A stretch of DNA of 64,000 nucleotides from Trissonchulus latispiculum (Eukaryota > Nematoda > Enoplea > Enoplida > Ironidae), in NCBI GenBank assembly GCA_030248195.1, contig JASAND010030650.1:1-64000 (forward strand), in the 5' to 3' direction. Both the position numbers and the translations under genes were made by a program. Below, in pieces: positions 11,101-20,317 of the stretch. Each line of letters begins with the position of its first letter. Position 1 is the stretch's first letter. The notes beneath the pieces were generated by a model. It saw nothing but the letters and a program-made list of their open reading frames with translations. It did not search any database and was not told the origin of the DNA.

Positions 11101-11270
11101 TCATCTGCTCAGCTTGGGTCGATCCGTTTTAGCCTCTGTTGCCAGACGCTCTCTCGTCTGAATGGCTGCGGCAGCTTCTGCATTCCACCAAGGCGCAGGA
11201 GCCCTTGAGTCCCCACAGGGGGCAGAGGCATCCTGGACTTCCACGATGGCGGAGCTGAAGGATCTGACTA
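11101..11270 (-). pseudogene. Non-LTR retrotransposon fragment (endonuclease-RT linker)
   Basis: The minus-strand translation contains RAPAPWWNAEAAAAIQTRER. A P-W-W-N-x-E motif followed by basic, alpha-helical residues is typical of the segment between the endonuclease and reverse transcriptase of Jockey/R1/I-type ORF2 proteins. Only about 55 residues remain, ending at a stop. Upstream the frame runs into element-C sequence, so this is a dead scrap. Family assignment is by motif only. Confidence 0.4.
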
Positions 11271-11271
11271 G

Positions 11272-12275
11272 GTGATGAGCTGGGCGCACCAGAAAACCCC
11301 TATAGACAATGTTATGAGAGGCTATGTACAGTCCTATATGGTGTTCCCGGAAGTCGGTACCGACCGGACCCTCCAGACGACAAAGTGGAACCAGCACAGC
11401 AAGATGGGTGGGTCAGACGGCAAAAAGGACACCGGCAATGAGCTGGGCGCACCAGAAAACCCCTATAGACAAAGTTTGGAGAGGCTTTGTAAAGCCTACT
11501 ATGGACCTCCGGGAAGTGGTTACCGACATGACCCCTTAGACGGTCAAGTGGAACCAGCCCAGCAACTTGGGTTACTCGGGCAGCAAAACGGATAGCGGGA
11601 ATCGATTCTCCGTCCCAAAAAACCTTTGTATGCAAAATTTGAGCCACCCATGTAGCAAAATAAGCGAAAAATTTAAGTTCAAAGTTCAACCCGAAATTCA
11701 CCAACTTTGGCCGGTCATTACCGAAAAATTACGCACGGAGACGGAAAATCATATAGCATTTGAACGACCCCGATATGTTTACTGTTTAACCATATGGTCA
11801 GTATGACCCCATATGTAGCCCAATCTGACTTATTAAGGCGCCTTTGAAGCATACTTTTTGGCCATTTTAGCGTTTTGGCCGACTTTGGCCCCCAGCCAAA
11901 AATTTTTTCCGGCCCCGGGAGGCATAAAAACTAGCTTATTTTCTTATTTTTGATTTGTGCTACAAGAATATATATGGGTTTCATAGGCAAAAATTTTTCT
12001 ATCTGTAGTTATTTAAGCTACAAAACCCCCTTATGAGACATCAAAAGCGAGAAACCGGAAAAAACATCACTCTCGTAAGCGATTTTTGGCATAACTTTTT
12101 AACGGAAAGTGGTACGGGGATGAAACTTGGCAAATATACTAAACTCGACACGTACAATTTTTTGCGCACATAATCTGCGCAGGAATCTGCGCAGCTTCTG
12201 CGCAGCCTTGTTTTCCACGGTCATTCGACCATTTTCACTCATATTATAGGGGTCGCTACCGCGACCCCTATGATA
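11272..12275 (-). mobile_element. Hairpin-ended element C, copy 3, diverged and satellite-free
   Basis: Reading the minus strand from 12275, the same hairpin (ATAGGGGTCGC / GCGACCCCTAT), CTGCGCA words and TTACCGTTAAAAAGTT-like block appear in the order of copies 1 and 2. The segment with CCTATAGACAA follows. The 147-bp satellite and the right terminus are missing, so it is truncated next to the retrotransposon scrap. Confidence 0.6.
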
Positions 12276-12542
12276 CACATTTGTGAGCTGTATTTTTGAT
12301 CTGAAATAAGTTCAGACTTTGAAAATATTTCACAGACTTTTTGTATTTATTGATTGTGCGCGTTGCGTACTGCTGCATTTACATAAAAGCCCATGTTAGT
12401 TTACACTGCTGTTTATTTTAATGTTTCACGTTTCAAGATTTAGTAAATTAAATATTATATCCCACATAAAAGTCTCTATATTTCTTGCAGGAATTTCATC
12501 AAATGTGTACCAAACCAAATTTATCAAATCCGTGCATAAAAT

Positions 12543-12897
12543 TAGGGATGCACCGGGGCCTGGCGCCGGGGCCGGGTAGTCAGGGCCCGGCCCCGGTACC
12601 TACCGGGGCCAAAAATTAGCAAAATTTTGCAAATTTCTGTCGTTTTGTGACAAAAATTTTGAATTTTCGAAAGTCAAAAAGTGTTACAAATCCTTTGCTT
12701 TCCCTCCGATATGGATGAAAACAACGATAGTAACGTTTGTATACAAAAAATTATATATATATTGCAAAATTTAAATTTTCCAGAAAATTTTAGAAAATAT
12801 TCGATTTGGGCCCCCAGTTTCCAGGCCCCGGCCCCGGCCGGGGCCACGATGAGGTCCCGGCCCCGGCCCCGGTAGTGGCGGCCCCTGTGCATCTCTA
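12543..12897. mobile_element. hAT-like word-array element, CCCCGG family
   Basis: A 355-bp element begins TAGGGATGCACCGGGGCC and ends GTGCATCTCTA. It is flanked by perfect 8-bp repeats CATAAAAT (12535-12542 and 12898-12905). Both subterminal regions are arrays of GGCCCCGG words; the middle is ordinary AT-rich DNA. Subterminal repeated words are transposase-binding sites in known hAT elements such as Ac; that role here is inferred. A 78-bp relative lies at 47848-47925. Confidence 0.82.
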
Positions 12898-13396
12898 CAT
12901 AAAATATTGCAAATTTAACAGATGAGGACCAGATTTAATTTATCCACTATTTGATTTATAATAAAGATGTATGTGTATATAATCAAAATATATAATCTAA
13001 ACTAACAGAATTTCGACCTGTATTACGAAAAGATGGGTTTGATGAAAGCAAACAGCTGCAGATGTCGAAAGTTTATATGGAATAGATTGAACGGAAAATG
13101 TAATATACATATATAATTGATTACTTAGTAACAAGTACATACGTAATTTAAAATTTTTTGAATTTTAAATATCATAGAGTGTGTTTAATTTTTTCTTAGA
13201 TTTAGCAACTGGCCAAGTTTAAATTGTCTCCAGAAAAAAGAACCGTCATGAGAAATAGAAGAACGCAGGCTTGAGAAAATAGAAAATTTTTTAAAAACAT
13301 GAGTACGACAACTATAAAATTCATTATATACAGTCTTACGTATTGTACGGACGGAGAAATCATGGAGTTCACGGAAAATTTTAGTTAGCAGCTTGA

Positions 13397-13515
13397 AAAT
13401 GGGTGCTCCGGGTACCCGGAGCTCCGGAGCAGAAGCGCGCTCCGGAGCACCGAAAATCGGAGCTCCGCTCCGGAGCTCCGTCGGAGCGGAGCTTCGGCGC
13501 ACATCACTACTCAGG
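13397..13515. mobile_element. GGAGCTC word cluster, partial hAT-like end
   Basis: A dense cluster of GGAGCTCC / CTCCGGAG words ends in GCGCACATCACTA, whose inverse TAGTGATGTGCGC resembles the termini of the other word-array elements. I could not find the opposite end, so boundaries are uncertain. Confidence 0.45.
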
Positions 13516-14104
13516 GCTAGGTTTTTTTGGTCAAAAATAGCGTCGTTTGCAGAAATGAACAATAGTTTTGACGACGCCAAAATAAAAGTGACGACAGAAT
13601 GACCAAGCCAAAATGTGGAAGTAGCACTCAAATTTAACAAGAATGCAAAGTTTCTATTACGTTTTAACAGTGATTTTTCAAAAAATTCTCAAATTTTGGG
13701 GGCTGCCGCCCCCAAACCCCCGCTCTATATATTGTCTTAGTGATGTTAAGATTCGACGATGTTTGAACAGTCAATCAGTATATATATATCTATTATATAT
13801 ATATATATATATATATACAAAGCCACAGGCTACGAGTCTTTATGCTACATACTTCAATTGCATTTTTTGATGCAAGTTTCTCATACCAATTTCGCTGAAT
13901 ATTTTCTTTAAAAATTTTCTCTTCGGATTATCTCAACTAGAATGGAATGAGAGCTTATATATACGTATGCACTAGGATAGGATGTTTAAGAACGTTTATT
14001 GCATAAATATTATAAGGATCTGGATCTAATAAATAAAAATGGGAAATAAAAATGACGCTCAGAAAATAAAAATGACGAAAATTTGATGAAATCCGATTTT
14101 GAAA

Positions 14105-14626
14105 AAAAACGCTGACTCAGGGCCCCCTTTGGGAGGAGGGGGGCAGCACTGAGTAGGCGGTCGGTATAAACAGGGGGACTCGATCCAGATTGGCAAAGAG
14201 CCAGGGCAGAGAGTCCCGGGGGTTGATAGCCATTTCGCACAGGGTAAGGATTCCCGGGAGGTAAGCCTTGGGGCAGACAATAGGCCTTCCAACCAACCAA
14301 CCACCGCGAAGAGGCGACCATCGCTAAAATCTACGTGAAATTCGCTAAAATCTTTGCGAATTTCGCGAAATTATGCGAACTTCGCTAAACCTTAGCGAAC
14401 TTCGCGAAGGCACCAAATCTTGAGTCAAAATTAGATTTTAACATTTTTTGCCAATTTTTGGTAGATATTGAGAAAAACCCTCAAACTAGCTAGCTAACGA
14501 TTTCGCGACGTTCGCTAACTTTTTCGCGAACTTCTCTAAATTTAGCGAAATTTCGCTTGCTTCGCGAAGTTCGCAGAGTTTGCGCACTTCGCAAAAAATT
14601 AACTTTGTTTTGAGCTATACTGTAAA
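14105..14626 (-). repeat. Right arm of the 0.5-kb inverted repeat
   Basis: Reverse complement of 9817-10310, including the GGCCTTCCAACCAACCAACC block and the GCGAAGTTCGC-type palindromes. Divergence is modest, mainly short indels. Confidence 0.8.
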
Positions 14627-14669
14627 CAGTTGAAAATCTTTTCTAAGGGGGGCTGGACACCCCAAAGGG

Positions 14670-15004
14670 CAGGGTTGGGCGAGACCGAGATTTCACCGAG
14701 ACCGAGAACGAGACCGAGACCAGGGGACCGAGACCGAGACTAGCAATTTTAAGCTTAAATTTAATTTCTTCCAGTTTTGAAGGCTCAGGCCCAGTATTTG
14801 GAGCTTTAACACATAAACAAACGGTTTCCGCACCTCGTCAGTAAATTTTTGTTACACTGACTTAAAAATTTCGCTGAAATTGGATGTTTTCAAAAAATTT
14901 CCGGTCTCGGTCCGAGACCGAGACTTTTGGGTGAGCGAGACCGAGACCGAGACTGGTCAAGTCTCGGCTTTTGGGCGAGACCGAGACCGAGACTCCCAAC
15001 CCTG
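14670..15004. mobile_element. hAT-like word-array element, GAGACC family
   Basis: 335 bp with ends CAGGGTTGGG / CCCAACCCTG, flanked by perfect 8-bp repeats CCAAAGGG (14662-14669 and 15005-15012). Both ends carry arrays of GAGACCGAGACC. It has inserted into the right end of the composite element. No coding content. A second, diverged member is at 36322-36770 in a calsyntenin intron. Confidence 0.85.
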
Positions 15005-15012
15005 CCAAAGGG

Positions 15013-15373
15013 GGGGCCCAAATCGCGAAGAGGGGGCGCCCTCCCCCCTGGCGCCGCCACTGATGCCTACGCACAGCAACGAAAATGTGACATTTTGAAA
15101 ATCGCAACCAGATTGTTTTGAACACGGATTTCTCTCAACTCATGCAACCAATTTGAAAACGGCTTTAGTCACGCATTTTTGGGACAATTGCCGAGGGCGT
15201 TTTGTCTTTCCGTTCGAAGGAAATATGCATCCAAACTTGAAAATTTTGACGAAAATCAGACAAAATGTATATACAGTTTTCTTAAAATCTTGAGCTTACC
15301 TGATCACTAAAATATTTCAGAAAAAATAAAATCTTTAGATTTATTTTTAGTTTTATTGTCTGATGGCAGAAGT
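15013..15373. other. Sequence before the orphan exon
   Basis: The first part completes the composite element. The rest is AT-rich and ends with a splice-acceptor-like TTTATTTTTAG at 15341-15351, 22 bases before an ATG. Confidence 0.35.
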
Positions 15374-15514
15374 ATGAAAAGTAGTGCTGCTGCTCACAAC
15401 GACGCGCTGGTCGTAAAATCAGACTCAGATAAAGATGTTTCGTGTTTGTCGGAAGAAAGTGCCATGATAGGAACAGATTATGACAAAGTTAAAAGTGGAG
15501 ATGAGTACTTTGAG
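15374..15514 (+). CDS. Orphan coding exon, unidentified
   Basis: The frame from ATG at 15374 runs 47 codons (begins MKSSAAAHNDALVVKSD, ends DYDKVKSGDEYFE) and closes exactly at a GAG|GTAAGA consensus donor. It is rich in Ser, Asp, Glu and Lys, with no membrane segment. An acceptor-like TTTTTAG ends at 15351 and the frame stays open back to it, so it could be an internal exon. It may be an upstream exon of the transporter starting at 19640. However, splicing to the strong acceptor at 19521 meets a stop in every frame within the 5' part of that exon. Alternatives are another gene or an unused exon. A transposon starts 11 bases after the donor. Confidence 0.42.
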
Positions 15515-15525
15515 GTAAGAACTAT

Positions 15526-17493
15526 ATTATAGGGGGGCGCGATAGCGCTCCCCCTATAATATGGGTGTAAAAGGCTCAGCGCGACCCTTAGAGACCCGTT
15601 CGAGCACCGTGCCAGCTAAATACTCAGCCAAACTAGACAAATTTGGTATCGTTGGAATCAGCACGACGAGTACAACAAATAGCAAGAAAGTTTTGGTCAA
15701 AATTTTCAACTTTGGAAATTTTCGCTTCCGGACAGGTTAGGTCCGTTTGTTTTTTTTCCGTGTAAGTCACGCTTGGCGAAGCCGTTTTAGTCTAACTCAC
15801 AAACTGAACGATGTGGGCATTTTCAGCCGGTGAAGTTTGGTTTTTCTGAGAGTAGTATTTGTGTTAACGTACCTTTTGGACAATTTTCCGCTGCCCTTCC
15901 CGGCCGGCTACCTGTGCGGCCGGCCAAAGGTGGCCTGACCGCTAAGATGGCCAAAAAAGGCCAATTTTGTGCCACGGCTACAGGGCTCAGGGAACAAGCT
16001 ACAGAGACGCGGCTTGTTGCATAAGAAACTTTGGGATAGGTAGCGTGTCATAACGAGGGCGATTTTCGATATCTGGCCAGGATCGTTCAGGCGGCCGGCC
16101 CAAAGTTGGTCCGGCCAAATGGCCATTTTGGAAAAATTTCTAAGTCCCAACTCCACAGAAAATAGTCAAAAATAGGCCTAAATATGCTGTTTTGGGCCAT
16201 ATAGAGGGACGCATACAAGGGTTATCGGGGTCGCTGAACACGATGAGCATAGTCGCAGCGCTGGGCGGTGCTGCTATCGTGCTGTACTGTTATGCAGCAA
16301 CCATAACACGCTGTATGTAGACTTACTGTAAACGGCTAAACTTGGTGATAATAGTGTCTGTAGTAAGGGGGGAACTGTAGCTATGTTAGTTGGCGCACTC
16401 TCTAGCTTCCACCGTGCTGTATGTGCTGCCCCAAACACAGCACCGTCGATAACAACTTATTCATTTGTCACTGGCATTTGAAATTCGGCATACAGATAGT
16501 TTAGGACATGACAAACTATTATAGATAGGTTTCGTATACTTATTACGATGTTACTACATGGTTGCGCTGCAGTAGAGCGCTGCAGAAGTACAGCACGGCC
16601 TATAACTAACTACAGTATATATAACTTGCAATCGTCTGAAATTCTGCAGGCACGTGCAGAATAGCATAAATCATGCCGTATAAGTATCCTTTTGGCAGTG
16701 ACGTTTGTGTCTAGTTGCGCTGCAGTAGAGTGCTGCGGAAGTACAGCACGGCCTATAACTAGCTACACAAAAGTTGCAATCGTCTGAAATTCTGCAGACA
16801 CGTGCATAATAGCATTGGAAATGATGCCGTATAAGTCTCCTTTCTTGGCAGTGACGTTTGCGTCTAGTTGCGCTGCAGTAGAGTGCTGCGGAAGTACAGC
16901 ACGGCCTATAACTAGCTACACAAAAGTTGCAATCGTCTGAAATTCTGCAGGCACGTGCAGAATAGCATTGGAAATCATGCCGTATAAGTATCCTTTTTTG
17001 GCAGTGACGTTTGTGTCTAGTTGCGCTGCAGTAGAGTGCTGCGGAAGTACAGCATGGCTTATAACAAACTACAGATAACTTTCTGCAACTTTCTAAAATA
17101 TTCGTATTTGTAGTAGATGAGGGTTTTTCTGCCAAAATCAAGAAAAATGGAGAAATTGGTACTTTTCAAGCTTCTTTGTTCTATGGCTTGGTTGACTGTT
17201 ACGTAATTATTGGGGGAATTTTTAAAGTTTCTTTCATAAAGCTTTAGCATTTTGCTTAAGGTTTACTGAGAACCTTAAAAATGAAATAGGACAAGAATAA
17301 AAATGCTCCGATGGAGCATGAAAAATGCAATATGGGTGACACTGGGTTTTAAGCGGACAGAGAACTAGGTTTTAAAACGTTAATATGGGAGGGGCAGGTT
17401 GTAAATACCAGGAGGACTAGGTTAAAAGCGCACTAATATGGACCAGCTTCGCTGAACAACCCATATTCGCGGGTACGCATGCTCCACTCCGCA
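15526..17493 (+). mobile_element. Hairpin-ended element family 2, copy 1
   Basis: Starts with the hairpin ATTATAGGGGGGCGC / GCGCTCCCCCTATAAT and ATATGGGTGTAAAAGG. It continues collinearly with 48956-50893: a GGCCGGCC-rich block, a tandem block, then AATAAAAATGCTCC and the end region AACCCATATTCGCGG. Divergence is modest. Its hairpin and the following ATATGGGTG are clearly related to element C. No recognised protein. Confidence 0.68.
16555..17065. repeat. Tandem block, units of about 153 bp
   Basis: About 3.3 units, each with TTGCGCTGCAGTAGAG.GCTG, TACAGCACGGCCTATAACTA and GTTGCAATCGTCTGAAATTC. Because 153 is a multiple of three, the minus strand shows a 51-residue repeating open frame. The sister block (50004-50470) has spacings of 156, 146 and 146, which break that frame, so I treat it as non-coding. 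Confidence 0.8.
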
Positions 17494-17524
17494 TTTGACC
17501 ATTATTGTCTTTTACCGAAGTATT

Positions 17525-18920
17525 TTAGGAGTCTAGCAGATATTACTGGAGAAACCAGTAGAAATTACTGGAAAATTCTGTATTTTTGACATTTGGGGCA
17601 TTTCTGGAGTCCAGCAGATATTACTGGAGAAGCCAGTAGCACTTACTGGAAAATCCAGTATTTTTCGTGCTCGGGGCATTTCAGGAGTCCAGTAGATATT
17701 ATTGGAGAAACCAGTAAAAATTACTGGAAAATCCAGTATTTTTGATGCTCGGAGTATTTCAGGAGACGTAGATATTACTGGAGAAACCAGTAGAAATTAC
17801 TGGAAAATCCAGTATTTCTCGTGCTCGGGGTATTTCAGGAGTCCAGTAGATATTACTGGAGAAACCAGTAAAAATTACTGGAAAATCCAGTATTTTTGAA
17901 GCTCGAAGTATTTCAGGAGACCAGTAGATATTACTGGAGAAACTAGTAAAAATTACTGGAAAATCCAGTAGTTTCATCCCCCAAATATTTTTGGCGGTCC
18001 AGTATATAATACTGGATTATCTTGTTAAAACTACTGGACAATCCAGTACACAAGTACTCGATACGCTGATGCTGCAATGAGAGTATATAAGGGGATAAAC
18101 GAATAAGTTTTCAGCGATCAGATTTTGGGCAAGTCATTTGTCCTGGTCTCTGCTTCTGTATCAACAGAAGTTAAGGGGCTGATTTTTGTAGCCGTTATGC
18201 ACCTTCGTGGGTGCTGACGGCTGGGAAGGCAAAGTGGGGGATTTTCCAACGTTGGGAAAATCGCCCATTATGAATGGGGTTGAAACGCATACAGTATAGT
18301 TCATGAGAAAATGTGTTCTTTCTAAAAATTCTGTATTTTTATAGGTGTTCAGTCAGACTACATATATTAGGAGTCTCGTAGATATTACTGGAAAAACCGG
18401 TAGAAATTAATGGAAAATCAAGTATTTTCGGCGCTCGGAGCACTTTGGAAGTCTAGTAGATATTACTGGAGAAACTATGTAGTAGAAATTACCAGAAAAT
18501 CCAGTATTTTGGGTACGCAGAATGTATTAGGAGTCTAGTAAAAATCACTGGAGAAAGTAGTAAAAACTACTGGAAAATCCAGTATTTTTGGTGCTCAGAC
18601 TATTTTAGGAGATTGGTAGAATCTACTACTGAGTCCAGTAGAAATTACTGGAAAATCCAGTATTTTTGCCCCCCAAAAATTTTTGGGGGGTCCAGTATAT
18701 AATGCTAAATATCTAGTAGAAACTACTGGAAATTCCAGTAGTTAGTATGTCAAAGCAGTAAAGTGTTCTACATAGATTATCTAGTAAAGTTTACTAGCTA
18801 TTTCCAGTAGTTTTTAAAATACTGGACTACTTTAGTAGGAAAATACTAATCGCTCCGCTATGTCTTTATCGCACTGGAGCACTTTAGTAGGAAATTACTA
18901 AGATTCCAGTACTTTCTACT
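17525..18920. repeat. CCAGTA/TACTGG minisatellite, period 78 bp
   Basis: GATATTACTGG recurs at 17539, 17617, 17695, 17771, 17849 and 17927 (78 bp, once 76). The array is interrupted at about 18065-18345 by unrelated sequence and resumes, more degenerate, to 18920. Each unit has CCAGTA and TACTGG words in both orientations, so single strands could fold extensively. Confidence 0.88.
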
Positions 18921-19639
18921 GGAACATTTCTAAGAGTGTATTATAAAGCTGAAGTCATGCAAGATTTGTTTTCACGAACTTCATGAACAAATATTATTTC
19001 ACTTTATCCATTGCAAGAAACATCACTCCTCCTCCCACAAAAGCTCCAACAATTTCCAAGAATTTTTGAACCATTTTCCAGTAATAATCCAGAGAAAAAA
19101 CTTGAAAAAATATGCATCTGCCTTGATAAGCTGGCCCCTTTTTCACAGATTAAAGTAGGTAGCACTCCAGGCGCGATTGAGGAGGTAGGAAAGGGGTTTG
19201 GGGGGCACCCCTCTCCCCACCCCAGAATCCGCATTTTGGGACATTTTCGCCAAAAACCGGGAAATTTTTCGTAGGTATCCGGGCCGCCGGTTCACCCACC
19301 CCTCAGAACATGCTTGCTCCGTGCTCAAGTGGTTTCTAATTGGGAATGAGCACCGGCACCCTGTAGATTCTGGTTTAGGATTTTCTGATTTATTCTGATT
19401 TAAAATTGACCTTGAACAGTTTATAATAAAATATAAACAAGTGAATTTACGTACGTAAGCTAGGCATAACCTAGCTAGCTGTAGCTATGTATTTTGATGT
19501 TTATTTTTCTTCTTTTTTTAGATTAATCATAATTCCATGAACAATTTTTCTTTCGGCAAAGAACCGTAAATTGGCGACCGAACAGAACAATACAAATGGC
19601 TACAGTAATATAGAGTCCGGACCGCTTAGGGGGGTACCA
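18921..19639 (+). promoter_or_regulatory. 5' region of the transporter gene
   Basis: A polypyrimidine tract ending TTTTTTTAG at 19521 is a strong splice acceptor. The exon after it has stops in all three frames before the transporter ATG, so 19522-19639 must be 5' UTR. It contains a 10-codon upstream frame (ATG at 19537). The acceptor implies an untranslated upstream exon or a trans-spliced leader; no promoter motif could be called. Confidence 0.5.
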
Positions 19640-20317
19640 ATGTTGGATTACGAAAATTTACTTCAAACTGTGGGGGGCTTTGGCCGGTACCAAATTATTG
19701 CCTACGTTTGGTTCATGGTAACAGTGATGGTAACTGCTGGTAACATGGGATTTCTAATCTTTGGTAATCTGGATACACCCTTGCTATGCCTCAGCAACAG
19801 TACTCGATTGTATTTGGGATTAAGTAAGTCAAAACAGGCTTAGACTTTAAGGATTGTTAAGGAGTTTACGGTTTACAGAAGAGAAAGAAAAGAAAAACGA
19901 GTTTTTAGAGTTTCAGATTTGACAATTTATGACAGTTTGTACGGCTATGGAATGGATGCATTCGGAATTGGCAGGTTTTTAAAATTTTAATGTAATGTGA
20001 ATAACAACGCTATCAGCAACAAATGAAATTTCATTCATCATTGAAGGCACATAAGTCGTATTTAGGGCAGAATTTAAACCAGCAGCCTTCCTAAATTCAC
20101 TCTTTAAATGCATGTAAATAAATTTAGATTTTGACAAATTTAATTAAAATATATAAGTCTTTTTTTCTAGAACCAGTTCGACTGAATCGACTACATTCCA
20201 GTCACTGTTTGGATCAAATGGACTTCTACTCTTCCACGATGGAGTTCTATCTGAAAGGAGGTCGAGCTCACTATCAGTCCAGTTTAATATCAGCTCAAAT
20301 GTTTGGACTGTTTTTAG
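19640..20317 (+). CDS. SLC22 exons 1-2: N-terminus, helix 1, loop, helix 2 start
   Basis: Exon 1 (19640-19823) encodes residues 1-61 with helix 1 at about 19-42 and ends at TTAA|GTAAGT. Exon 2 (20171-20317, acceptor TTTTCTAG) encodes 62-110: the extracellular loop with SHCLDQMDF and the start of helix 2 (SLISAQMFGLFL). The codon for Lys62 is split. N-S-T at 53-55 is the only N-glycosylation sequon I see in the loop. Confidence 0.88.

Larger units (their letters stand above)
9613..15060. mobile_element. Composite foldback element, about 5.4 kb
   Basis: The probable ends are CAGTAGCGGCGCCAG (left) and the inverted CTGGCGCCGCCACTG (right), each next to a GGGGGGGCCCAA-like block. Inside are long inverted arms (9817-10310 against 14105-14626) around a 3.8-kb loop of other repeats. 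I find no matching target duplication at these outer ends, so they could belong to different insertions. The ends resemble hAT termini. Confidence 0.4.

Noticed and set aside
16671..17141. Minus-strand open frame with a 51-residue Cys-rich repeat
   Set aside because: It follows from a 153-bp tandem unit. The sister block at 50004-50470 has 146- and 156-bp units that break the frame, so coding is not conserved.
19571..19639. Transporter start 23 codons earlier at a TTG
   Set aside because: There is no ATG there; the first in-frame ATG at 19640 gives the usual SLC22 N-terminus.
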